Shown piece after piece: positions 12,022 through 22,037 of a DNA stretch of 64,000 nt. The notes under the pieces were generated by a model that had not been told where the DNA came from, made no database searches, and worked only from the letters and a program-made list of their open reading frames with translations. The position numbers were made by a program, and so were the translations under genes. Position 1 is the stretch's first letter. Every line of letters begins with the position of its first letter. The stretch lies in the NCBI GenBank assembly GCA_014621425.1, contig JAANBB010000184.1, positions 1-64,000 of the forward strand, read 5' to 3'. Origin of the DNA: Cylindrodendrum hubeiense (taxonomy: Eukaryota; Ascomycota; Sordariomycetes; Hypocreales; Nectriaceae).

Positions 12022-12912
12022 ATGTACGAGCTGTTCCTCACCTCGCTCGTCGAAGACAGCGACTTCAGCGCCGCCTGCGCTGTTCTCGGGGGTCTTTGTG
12101 GCATGTCGCCATGGGAGAGCGTCCATCGGGTGCTCTACTTCCAGGGGCCGCCAAGGCCGGTCGGCATCTCCAACCAGAGCTCAATCGACAAGCCCATCCG
12201 TAAAGACACCGGTTTTCTGTGGAAAGACCTGCATCAAAATCTCAGCCGGCAATCATTCGTGCTTCAGGTACGCTATGAGGTGTTGAAAGACCGCGACATG
12301 GGCCCAAATGCCACCCCAACTAACCTCGATGCGACGCCGGGCATCTTGCGATGGACCGACTTTCCCGATCCGCCACACGGGCGGCCTCTTCTTACCCAGC
12401 GCAAGAAAGTAGAGCTTTGGGAGCAAAAAAAGCTCCCCTCCGTGATGCGGGACAACCACTATCAGTATGATGATCCCTCACTTCGTGCGGTGCAGGAACT
12501 GACACATCCCAGATTCAAGACCGAGACCATTGAGGAGATCTACCGATTCTTCCGTGAAGACATCGAGTTTTGCCTCGTGAGGCATCATTTCTTAAAACCT
12601 CTCGATCATTACGTCCCAATGGAGATGAGAGGGCAACAAGCTAGTCCTTCGGCCAATCTACCAGCCTGGGAATCCTTGACGCCTATCGATGTGCAGAAGC
12701 GGTGGTTTCTTCTAGTCAAGGCCAACGTTCTGCAGGACAACAAGCCCGATGAGATCCGCAAAGCCCAGGACCAACTTCTTGCTATCCGCAGCGAATTGGA
12801 GGGCGTATTTGAGTTCAGATCCATTGACCGCAAGGTGCACGACACGAGAGTGGCACAGCAGCAGCAAGGCATCCAAGCGCTGCCCCAAAAAGTCATGTTG
12901 GGGAAGAACTGA
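12022..12912 (+). CDS. med18: Mediator of RNA polymerase II transcription subunit 18 (Srb5)
   Basis: Intronless frame of 296 residues. The opening MYELFLTSLVEDSDFSAACAVL and the following HRVLYFQGPP match the conserved start of fungal Med18, a head-module subunit of the Mediator complex that bridges activators and RNA polymerase II in the nucleus. Further conserved pieces are RQSFVLQVRYEVL and a C-terminal beta-rich domain ending in VEELx-type helices (ELEGVFEFRSIDRKVHDTRV). The length is close to that of other fungal Med18 proteins. A glutamine run (QQQQ) lies near the C-terminus. Confidence 0.9.
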   Translation: MYELFLTSLVEDSDFSAACAVLGGLCGMSPWESVHRVLYFQGPPRPVGISNQSSIDKPIRKDTGFLWKDLHQNLSRQSFVLQVRYEVLKDRDMGPNATPTNLDATPGILRWTDFPDPPHGRPLLTQRKKVELWEQKKLPSVMRDNHYQYDDPSLRAVQELTHPRFKTETIEEIYRFFREDIEFCLVRHHFLKPLDHYVPMEMRGQQASPSANLPAWESLTPIDVQKRWFLLVKANVLQDNKPDEIRKAQDQLLAIRSELEGVFEFRSIDRKVHDTRVAQQQQGIQALPQKVMLGKN

Positions 12913-13323
12913 GGGGCTTGGGCTGAACCCACAAGACTCTTCTCACAGCTGGCTAGCAGGGGGTGGCTTACTCCAACTTGACTTGATCCACACACGGATC
13001 CCTCACGAGACATGCCACGCCAGAGGACGAGATCCACTGCGCCGGACAAGCTCGCCATGCTGTGCTCGGCTTGCAGGTTGGCTTGCAGGTTGACTTGCAG
13101 TTTGTCAATTAAGCATAAGTAGTCGATAGGTGCATGGTTAGCGAACCCTACGCTACACCCAAAACGCACAAAATATACCCCGTACAGTAGATCCAATTTA
13201 CTATCACACTAGTTACATGTTTTCTTCGCCCTCCATCCCATGATGAGAACCAGCAGCCTCGGGTACCCTAGGCTGAGACCTCGTGTTTCGACTCTCGCTT
13301 GCGAGTTTCAAAGCCTCGCCATC
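12913..13323. other. 3' intergenic spacer with a short tandem repeat
   Basis: This lies between the convergent med18 and Egh16-like genes. At about 13069-13101 the 12-nt unit GGCTTGCAGGTT occurs about three times, the last copy imperfect. No gene is seen. Confidence 0.45.
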
Positions 13324-14759
13324 TCACAGGGTCGCCACCCGCTTGGCCCATCTCAGTCCGCCGCTCGCCGCCCGTCCAAAGTTTCCGTTGCCAAAGCCAC
13401 CGAATCCGTTGTTCCTGCCGTTGCCGTTGCCGTTGCCGCCGTTGTTGTTGTTGTTTCCATTATTGTTGTTTCCGTTTCCTCCGTTGTTGCCAGTATTATC
13501 GTCTCCAGTAGTGTCGTCAGTAGTGTCGTCTCCAGTGTTGTCTCCGGCCGCCGCGTCGGTTGTCGCCGCGGGAGCTGCTGGGGTGATCACACTGGTGACG
13601 ATGTCGTTGCCGGCACCAAGATCAGTCGTAGCGGTACCATCTCCGGCTGCCGGAGTGGTAGCGGCGGCGTCTGCAGCAGTGGTGGTAGCAGCAGCGTCAT
13701 CACCATTGTTATTCTGGTTACCACCATTGTTGTTCTGGTTGTCACCATTGTTGTTCTGGTTGTTACCACCGTTGTTCTCCACTACGGGAGTCTCCTGAGC
13801 CGCAGCCTTGGACACAATAGAAGCACTGAGGATCGCCTCGACGGCTGCGAGGTTCTGTGCGGCCTCATCGGATCCGGCGTTCTTGTTGGCATCGACCGAG
13901 ACCTTGAAATCGGCCTGGTTGGTCTGGACTTGCGACAGGACGCCTTCCAGGGTCTGCGCAGTCTGGATGCTGTTGGCGTCGTTGGTCTTCTCGTCGGTAT
14001 CAGCCTGCTGGACTGCGAAGCAACCACCGAAAGGACCGGCCAGAGCATTGTTGCGGCAGCGAACAGTGCACACGTTGCCAGTTGATGCTATGATATGTTA
14101 GCTGTAGTTCTTTTCTTGTGACTTGTGTTATCGCTTACCTCCAGTGCAAGTGAAGCTGTCAGGCATCTGGACTGTGATGTTGAATGACTGCGTCTTGGCC
14201 TGAGAGAATCCATTGGTGCCGGGAACATTGTTGGTAACCGTCAGGTTCTTTGATGTATGTTAGTAAAAAGAATTTGGAAATTTGAATGCCATTCTTACCT
14301 GTGAGATGGTTCCAGTGTTGCTGGTCTCGTCGAGATCGCATGCGTAGGGTCCAGCACCATCGGCATTGACCTGGTGGATCGTCACTGTAAGCTGGCTTCC
14401 AGCCTCAACCTGAGTGACGGCTCCAGCAGCCAAGGCGTTCTCGGTGTTCTCTCCCACGTCGATGTTTCCTGAAAGCTCGGTGCGGCCACACTGGTTGACG
14501 ATGTTTGCGTCAATTTCAGCTTGGCGGATGATGGTGGCATCTTGTTGGCAGGGGTTGATGGTTGTGCAGTTTCGGGCAACAGCGGGATCAACTAGTTATT
14601 GTGAGCACGGATGAATTTGCGACTGGGGCTTGATCTATTACCTTGAAAGCCAACACTGGCAGGTGAACCGTCAAGGCCTTGGGCGTTGAGGATCACTCCA
14701 TGGCCGCTGGCGAGAGCAGCAAGTGCCAATTGGGCAATGAAGGTCTGAATAATAGCCAT
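13324..14759 (-). CDS. secreted Egh16-like protein with long Asn/Gly/Thr-rich tail
   Basis: Four exons: 14759-14642, 14591-14299, 14247-14139 and 14087-13324; introns of 50, 51 and 51 nt; 427 residues. A signal peptide (MAIIQTFIAQLALAALASGHG) precedes the Egh16-like domain: HGVILNAQGLDGSPASVGFQ, a cysteine pair CTTINPCQQD, NQCGRTEL, ENALAAGAVTQVEAGSQL, YACDLDETSNTGT, then SFTCTG, VCTVRCRNNALAGPFGGCFAVQQ. This family was first seen in powdery-mildew and Magnaporthe appressorium-stage transcripts (gEgh16/MAS3) and is cysteine-rich, extracellular and of unknown biochemistry. After about residue 290 comes a low-complexity tail of NNGG, NQNNNGD, TT and GDD blocks, unusual in length, possibly cell-wall-associated or a spacer. 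The protein ends in a short basic segment (RRAxx-like, RWAKRVATL) rather than a GPI signal. A TATATAAG-like box lies near 14945-14951 on this strand. Confidence 0.85.
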
Positions 14760-16862
14760 GATGAATGAAAGAAATGTGCCTGCACAGAGTGATAATTGAA
14801 TAAATGAAGGGTTGAAAGAAATGAAGAGAAAGAATGCCGGATCACCAGGACCTCGAGGAACAAATGAGAAGCAAGATGAAGCAAGATGAAGCTGAAGTCT
14901 GTGATGAGATGATCGAACTGAGATTACACGACTCACGGGAGGCCTTATATGGTGGCGTCGATTGTCGTGACTACAGCATTACCAACATCATTTGCTACGA
15001 GCTCTGTCGCATCGCGGCGATCAGGAAGCCGCAAAGCGTTTGGAAACTCTACGAAGACGGCCTTTCGCCTCGCTTGCGCCAACACTTGGTGTGCTTGGCA
15101 GCGAATTCTGGTGCTAGTGGCGGAAACATCGGCGGAACCGCGCGACACCTGGAGTAGCAAGACGTCGATCTCTTCGAGACAAAAGGCCGGCTTTCTCCTT
15201 TCGGCCGTGGCTCACGATGCAGATGGCAGGCGTTAGATCTTTTGCGGGCCAATTAGCTGCGGCTTCGCTCGCCCAACTAGGGGAGTGCTTATCGCGAGCT
15301 CCTAATCTGAACACTGATACACGTGCCAAACTTCGCGACGCAAGACCTTGGTGGAGAATCTCAGAGACGTCTCGCCCGCCTTCGGCGCCTACCGACGCCC
15401 AGGGTGCGTCAAGGGATACTTGGTTTAATATTTTATCCACCGGGCACGTTCCAGGAGATCGTTCTAGCTATTATTAGATAGTCCTGCCTGAGAGCAGTCT
15501 TTTGGCCGGTAAATTCTGGCATTTCCTAAATCTACGAATTCTGTGATCGGACTGCGTCGACTAAAAACGTGGCGGCTGAGAGGGAAATGTTCTGTTCCAA
15601 GGCCACATGCTCATCACCCTAACCAAACAAGCCACAATAATGATCACCTGGAGATCTCGGGCATTTCATGACCATCGCCAAGCAGCCACCGGTTTGATTT
15701 CTCGCTTCAAGGGCGCGCAGGGTCGGCTATTCCCGCCTATTCCCTGCCCTTTGTTGTCGGTTGGCGCGTTTCGGCCCTGGTTTCGACTAGGGTCAATTCT
15801 CCACCACGATTCATGAAAATCGTTCGATTGGCATTGGATTCTGCGACTCGTTTCGTCTTTTTCGCCTAGGCATTAAAGACCCTTGACAGACAGCGTATCA
15901 ATCATGGCTGCTGGTTTGGCCACGAGGTTTCACCATGATCGATTGGAAAGGACAAAACTCGACAGGCCTACCTCCAAGTTTGATCTGCACCTATGGCCGA
16001 AATTGATCAAAGCACCGAAATTCTCGCCTCAAAAGACTACCTCTGGCCGAAATGAGGCGCTCGTGTCGCATTTATCCACATCGTATGCTCCCCTATTGTG
16101 CTGGGCTCCTTGTCTCGACCCTTGTCTCTTGTGTTGCCATAGCAGTAATATCCTTGTTGGCCGTAAGGCTCCCACTTGGTCAAAAATATTTTTAGTTAGA
16201 CTAGAAAGAAAGGCATAGTGGACTTTTCTGTCGAATTTCTGAAATTCGCGATTGGTTTCCTGTAATGTGATGGCTCAACGCCAACCTCATAGCGGAATTG
16301 TGTTGTGGACACCAAACAGTACATAGAAAAAACCATTGTTCTCTATCCATATTTTCTCTTAAACGATTAATACTCAATTGAGTTATAGAGCTGCTTGAGT
16401 TCTAATATTTCATATTGAGTATTCCACCAGCCTCTAATGGCGCAGAGTGGGCATGTCTCTAGGGTAGATTGTTGGATGGCTCCGAAACTGTACGAACATC
16501 GCAGTATTGACCCAGATTAAGATCAGGCAAAGCATAAAGTCATGAAAGTTGTTTGTGTCGTTATTAAAAGATAAATTAACCACTGTCATTCAAGCGGAGG
16601 TTTAAAGCCAAGATCAATCTGTCCAGCTCTTCTGAAAGAGATTTTCACTCATGTCCATATTAGGATCCCTCGTAAGTCGGAAGGGGGAAGTGAATTGGCC
16701 CTGGAAGTGAATATGCGCTTTCTATTGGTCAGAACAAACCCACAGCTTTCGGTGTATTTTTTCTCCGTATGGCGCTATTCACTTCCAGGGTCAATTCACT
16801 TCCAGAGTCAATTTACTTCCAGGGTCAATTCGCCTCCCCCCTCCGGCTTAGTATCTTATCGT
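14760..16862. other. intergenic region, no gene recognised
   Basis: This 2.1-kb stretch holds the Egh16-like promoter at its left end and an inverted-repeat hairpin at its right end (separate entry). Frames up to 111 codons occur, without family resemblance. Confidence 0.45.
16684..16840. repeat. foldback element: inverted repeat plus tandem copies of a 17-19 nt unit
   Basis: The left arm (about 16687-16719) reads GGAAGTGAATTGGCCCTGG then AAGTGAATATGCGC. The right arm (about 16772-16803) is its near-perfect reverse complement, and is followed by two more tandem copies of the unit TTCACTTCCAGGGTCAA, to about 16832. The flanks are G-rich on the left (GGGGGA) and C-rich on the right (CCTCCCCC), extending the pairing. 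The loop is about 50 nt. It lies just past the stop codon of the phosphatase gene. Confidence 0.7.
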
Positions 16863-18368
16863 TTAGACGTTGCTTGGAGGTGCATTCGCATCGGTGCTTC
16901 CACTCCTCACACTGCTCTTCTCACCACCCTTGGTCGCTGCCTTACGTCTCTTCATTAAGAATACCGCTGCGCCGAGGATGCCAACAACACCGAGCGTCAC
17001 GAAAGCACCGATGACACCTGCAACAGCGTTCGACATACCACCGTTTTTGTCGCCTTTCTCACTCTCATCCTCATTCTCCTCACTCTCTGCACTATCATCG
17101 TCCGCGTATGCAGCACAGAAATCTTCAGTGGCTGAGCACTGGTCACACCAGTCGCTGATGTCGAGAATAGCTCGCTCCTCAACTTCGGTAACAAACCGTG
17201 TCCAGGAGAGCGAATCCTCATCGGTGCTGAAAAGAGGGTAAGTGGTCAATTCGCCCGTAGTACCGTTCTTGAATAGCCAGCGCACGCGAAGATCGGCACT
17301 GGGGTCAGAGGGAAACTCATCCGTGTCGTCACTGAAGAGTTCGAAAGTCATGGTGGAGGCGTAGTCCGGCAACCCGTAGAAGTCAGGCGACACGTCGAGC
17401 AATTCAGCAACGCCGAAAAAGGCCATAAAAGTATCGTAGCTTCCCGCGAAGAGGGAGAACTTCAGTTTACCTTCAGTCGTAACAGTCTGATTGAGCTGGG
17501 TCAGAATAACGCCGAACAGCGTTTCAGCGCCGATGGAGCGGGCGGGCTGTGAGGCATTCCAGTTGAGTCCGAGCTCAGCAGAGTCGGCCAGGGTGCGGAG
17601 CTGAAACAAGTCATCGTCTGAGACGTTGCGAGCGGGAGAGGTCTCATTGTGGATGCGGGCGACATTCACGAGATCAAAAAGGTTGTACGCATTGGCGTAA
17701 GTCATGTTCTCGGGCTTCAAATTATAGACGCCATCAGAAAGGACGTCATAGAAGCTGGCATAGAAATCGCTCGTGGCATCGACGCGATCCTGAAACACTT
17801 CGCTGGCGGTGAATGACTTGGACGCGTTTTTGTAGGCAGGGCAGGTGTCATCACCCTTGATCCAAATGGTGTCGGGAGAGTTGTCGTTGATGCCATGAAG
17901 GACAACGTATTGATATCCATCGATGGGGCTGGTGCTGTTGGTCCCATTATTGAGGGTTTGGCTGGCAATCTCCGGCGCAATGTCGCCCAGTGGCGGGTAA
18001 AAGCCTTGAAGGAATGCAGTGGCGGTATTCATCAAGATACCCTGGTCTGGTGCACTGGCGAAGAGTTGGGATGTGACATATTTATCCTCAGAGATGCCGA
18101 GGATTTGGTTGGGCGAATCGGCCTCCAAGTAGCGGCTGCGATATTCGCTTCCGACCTGGTAGTTTTGTTCGGCGCCAAGGCTTGTTAAAGACTGCGCCCC
18201 GTACCACTTTGTCGTGCCTAGAAGAGAAGTCAGTATCTGGATGGAATATACTGGGTCTGAATATCACGTACGATCGCCGTGACGACTGAAGACGACGGCG
18301 CCATGGATTGTCTCTGCAGCAGCCGTGGCAGCCAGGCTTCCAACAACCGTAAGAAGTGCAAGCGACAT
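16863..18368 (-). CDS. histidine acid phosphatase family protein, membrane-anchored, HD motif altered
   Basis: Two exons, 18368-18272 and 18217-16863 (intron 54 nt), 483 residues. A signal peptide (MSLALLTVVGSLAATAAA) leads into the phosphatase signature FSRHGDRTTKWYG with the nucleophile His30; the intron splits Arg33. The family hydrolyses phosphomonoesters through a phosphohistidine. The usual proton-donor HD dipeptide is expected in the segment KFSLFAGSYDTFMAFFG, but here reads YD (Tyr293-Asp294). At least six N-glycosylation sequons (NGTNST, NASKS, NMT, NETS, NQT, NGTTG) fit secretion. After an acidic stretch (DDDSAESEENEDE) a single transmembrane helix (about residues 438-462) is followed by MKRRK, giving a type I topology. 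It may be a low-activity or divergent family member. Confidence 0.85.
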
Positions 18369-19504
18369 GATGTGCCAAACTATATGAATCAGACAAGAAA
18401 CTTCACTACTTGTATTGGGTTTCAGGACACTGGTGAAGAATGAGCAACCTGAGAGCTGCAAGGATGGGCATCGTCAAGCTTTAAGCATTTTCCTAAGGTT
18501 AATCTACCCCTCACAAAGTGGCAACCATGTGGGTGACAATGATGGGGTTCTAAACCCATCGGATTGGCCTCGAGAGGATTACCACGCCACTACGACCGGA
18601 GATCCTTCAACTTTGGTTATCTTGCATACCCCAGCTTCACCGGGCTCCATTGTTGGCTGACATGCCAAGACACTAGCCACGACACCACACCAGACCGGGC
18701 AGGTTGATAAGCGAACTACCTCCTCAGTTGACGGATGGTCGGGATTGGCGGGTGGTCGGGATCGGCAGCTATTGCTCGAGCTTAGAATGGACTGATTTGT
18801 TTCCTTTCAAGGGACAATGGTCTGCTTAGTGGGAAAACGCATGTAAAGTTTACCAAGGTGGTTGGTGTTTATATCCCTCGCTTCCAGTGACACCCCGAGT
18901 AATGTTAGATGCTCCGCACGTTCCCTTAATGGCCCAACACTGCATAATTAGATCGACGCTACCCTTCTCCGGTCTTCCGCGGAACCGGAGAAGCATCCGT
19001 TGCATCCAGCGTACCTAATCAACATAAAGAGCGGATCCTTGGGGCTTCCTTCCGAAATCTCACCCGAACGAGACATTAATTTTGCAGACAGCATAAGCTC
19101 GTTCTTGGTGGAGACTCGTTGAGCACTTTACCAATAAGATATTCCAGCTCTGTGGCGGATACAAAAGAAAAGATTCCTCCGGTTGAGCGGTGCTAGGGAA
19201 TCCTGAATCCGGAGTATCACACGAGCTATAGGTCACTGGATAGTCCCCGATTGACTATCTTGAACCTCCTACGAAGACTGTTTCCCTTTCTACCTGTATA
19301 TGACCAGACTTACTTCGGTGCCACCTGTTCGTCCACAAGTGCTAGAGAGGATGGGATCAATAGGCTGGGGCCAAAATCCTGACGCATGTCTGTGTCACAA
19401 TTGACACCATGTCTCTTTTCATCCACTTTATCATCAGCGGCAAACGCGTACGAGCGACATTCTAAGAGACAAATTAGCTAGGATCCCAACCAGTGGGATT
19501 CAGG
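18369..19504. other. upstream region of the phosphatase gene
   Basis: The 1.1-kb interval holds the phosphatase promoter. It contains a nested palindrome (separate entry) and, at about 18730-18768, two copies of GGTCGGGAT. No gene is recognised. Confidence 0.45.
18964..18993. promoter_or_regulatory. nested 30-nt palindrome around TTCCGCGGAA
   Basis: Outer 9-nt arms CTTCTCCGG and CCGGAGAAG flank the perfect inner palindrome TTCCGCGGAA. It lies about 600 bp upstream of the phosphatase start. It contains CCG/CGG triplets of the sort bound by Zn2Cys6 dimers, and could equally form a hairpin. Confidence 0.35.
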
Positions 19505-20073
19505 TCAAGACGCCATACCACAAACATCAAATCTGTCTCCTTGGACAAGGAACGCAATAAAACCACGATGTGTGACGAGGAAAATGTGTTTATACGAGCT
19601 GGAGAGAGCTTTGAGACGGTGTCGAACCCTTTCAGCACGCACCGTTGCGTCTTCGGGGCTATGTGGCGGATAGTCCCATTCTTCGGAGCACGCCGAAAAG
19701 TCAAACTGGGGAAACTTAATGGCAAGGTCTGCGCGCGCCACACCTTTGTTGCAGATCGCATCGTAGCCTTCCCGCAGATCTGGCCAGATCTGAACCTCGA
19801 CCTTGGCGGGAGAGGCGTCTAGAAGATGAGGGAAAACGAGAAGTGCCGTCTGAACAGTCCGCGTCATTGGAGAAACGATGATGAGATCAGGTTGTGCTGG
19901 TAGTTGCACGCTCTTTGCCTGCTGGGTTCCGAGTTTTGTTAATGGGGGATCTCGATGTGGGTAGCCCCTCTGAACACTGAACATGATGTTAGATTTGGTA
20001 CAAATTTGCTTGGCTACCCGTAGGTTTACTTATGCAGCGCTTGCCCATGGCGCAAGATATGAATCGTCGACAT
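19505..20073 (-). CDS. phosphoglycerate-mutase-like histidine phosphatase
   Basis: Two exons, 20073-20030 and 19976-19505 (intron 53 nt), 171 residues. The 44-nt first exon supplies MSTIHILRHGQALHN, whose RHG (residues 8-10) carries the phosphorylated histidine of the family. Further motifs are RDPPLTKLGTQQA, IIVSPMTRTVQTAL (the SPxxR loop), DLREGYDAICNKG, and the second catalytic histidine in FLVTHRGFIAFL. Small fungal members of this branch act as soluble phosphatases with varied substrates. The C-terminus ends rather abruptly at MAS, so a short 3' exon cannot be excluded. It lies upstream of the histidine acid phosphatase on the same strand, so two different branches of one superfamily are neighbours. 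Confidence 0.82.
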
Positions 20074-20188
20074 AATTCTGGCTGATGTGGTGTTGAGTGA
20101 AGCCAAACTCCAAAACGTGAGGTCCAGATGAAAGTCCCTAGTACGTGCTAGGCGAAGGGCGGATCAAAGATGCCTCAGGATGTGAGAC

Positions 20189-20209
20189 CCAGGCACCTCA
20201 AAGAGGTGC
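20189..20209. repeat. short inverted repeat AGGCACCTC/GAGGTGCCT
   Basis: Perfect 9-nt arms separated by AAA, at the left border of the gene-poor 20-23 kb region. It may be a hairpin or part of a decayed element. Confidence 0.4.
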
Positions 20210-20573
20210 CTCAGGCCTGAAGCCTACCCGGCCACTTGGCGCTTAGGCATGTGTCAAATGAATTCTGGATCTTGTTTTCGCAGCAAAAGTCTTTTTATTT
20301 TAAGAATCGAATGGACGTTACAGTCTATTTTGGTCAGAGCAGGCTAGCACCGCAATTAGGCTAAATAAGGTAGAGGATGGAGGGGAATCCGCGCACTCTA
20401 TTTATATAGGGGTACTGCCCTCGCCTTCTCTAATGATGCCCCATGCATCCTTGGTCGGCTGCCCATGGTAAATTTGACAAACAAGGGCGCTTGGGCCTCA
20501 GCGACACTGTAAGCTATGCCAGCGGCTCATGCGAGACATGATGCCAGTTTGTGCTATCCAAGCTTTGGTGGAA

Positions 20574-20738
20574 TTAGGCCTCACGGGGTCCTTCCGGATT
20601 CGCAGCATCCTCGAGGACAAACATGCTGATTTCGAGAGAGCCTTTGAGAGACCAGAAGAGGCGTTCGAAAGCTCTAGTGTTCTTAGGAGAATGAAAAGCC
20701 CGCTTGGATTCTCCGAAAGAGGACAGGGTGTCAGACAT
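20574..20738 (-). CDS. possible 54-residue protein
   Basis: A short frame opens MSDTLSSFGESKRAF and ends NPEGPREA. The sequence ahead of the ATG (CTCTCAACCTCAACATTCC then ACCATCAATCATCAATATG on this strand) looks like a genuine fungal 5' leader. The peptide has no recognised family, signal peptide or membrane helix. It may be a real small gene, a gene start whose later exons I missed, or a remnant. Confidence 0.25.
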   Translation of the reverse strand: MSDTLSSFGESKRAFHSPKNTRAFERLFWSLKGSLEISMFVLEDAANPEGPREA

Positions 20739-21636
20739 ATTGATGATTGATGGTAAGAAGGAATGTTGAGGTTGAGAGAAATAGTGATGGATTTGAGAGC
20801 CGAGTTCGAATCAGTTGAGTTTCTACTTTTCTCTTCTTGAAGCCATGCGTTGGCCGGGCTCGATGGATTGCTTCTGCATCTGTGCACAGTCTACGGGCGA
20901 ATGCCCCAGTCTCTGCTAGGTGATTTGGAGATCTAAATGGCACCTGGGCCAGCTGAATCTACCCTGTAGTTCACATGTGTATTGAATCATATACAGGGGC
21001 TCAGGAGAGCGTAATGAAATAGCATCCTATACTGGCTGATATGATACAGAATAATGGGATCTTGCAACGCCTCTATAAGGTTAAGGTTGAAATTTGGAAG
21101 ATATTAAGGAGCAAATGTTGGAAAAGCTGGTGTAAATAGTTAGTGAATTGAAGAGGTTCAGGTCCCATGCTAGTAACTGTAACTAACTACCGACGAGCAC
21201 ATCGGTTTCTCACCTTGTAGTAAGACAATAGTAAAGCAGTCAAAGATTTCAAGTAGTACAAAAGCGCTTTAATTGATCTGAAAAAAACTTCATGGAGCTC
21301 AATCCCTAAAAGTAAGTAATATCTAATAGAGAGCAACAAATGAAAAGTCCCCCCTTGCCCTCATAATATCCCCTCCTATGCTCCTCATATAACCTACATA
21401 TGACTAGACCTCTGGAATTATCTCCCCTATCAATACAATATATTTTAACTACAACGAGACAGACTCTTAATAATAAAGTCTGTTGTCTTTTCTCTTGTGC
21501 TTGGAAGCATCTTCTTACAACCTCAGTAACGAGATTTCTAACAGAGGAACCATCCGCTTTAATGTTGTTAAAGATGTAAGGTCTCTTGCTTGACGAAACA
21601 GGTGTGATAATAATCCTCAGCGTGCCACATGGGACA
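20739..21636. other. AT-rich intergenic DNA
   Basis: Nothing protein-like is visible. Base composition is lower in GC than in the flanking gene-rich parts. Confidence 0.4.
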
Positions 21637-22037
21637 CTATATCGAATACCAGCCCCTATTAATCATCACTGCATAATTTGCGGGAACCTTTCCTTGTCCT
21701 ATCTTGCCAATCTCTCTGGAAGTCCATACTGGACTACCATTTCCCATAAAGAATAAGGCAACTAACTCGCACCTATGTGTAAGTGTTCGTTCATAGCTTA
21801 CGGACCGGACAACCGTGAAGGACACGGGGCGTGTTTCCTTGAGGGCCGCAACAGCAGGGTCAGTGACTAAAAGAGCTACCCAATTAGAAGCCTATTGAAA
21901 AAGAATATTAATATATCATCGATTTCTTTATTCGAACTCAAGATAATACATACAATTTGGGCACTAGTCAGCCTGGTCACTTCAATATCGTCAGGAACAG
22001 ATAGCTCGATAACCTGGATATTATTTCCGCCCTCCAT
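21637..22037 (-). CDS. hypothetical protein, two exons
   Basis: Exons 22037-21954 and 21891-21637 around a 62-nt intron (GTATGT donor, AATAG acceptor) that joins in phase 0, giving 112 residues. The joined protein (VIELSVPDDIEVTRLTSAQI, then ASNWVALLVTD onwards to NRGWYSI) reads as a compact globular domain with alternating hydrophobic residues. I do not recognise the family. The reading frame is open further upstream of the chosen ATG only as far as a possible AG acceptor, so a 5' exon may be missing. Support rests on the clean splice and on residue pattern. Confidence 0.4.

Noticed and set aside
20252..20530. Possible solo LTR with TATA-like TATTTATATAGGGG
   Set aside because: No TG/CA ends with matching target duplication, primer-binding site or second copy could be seen in the window.
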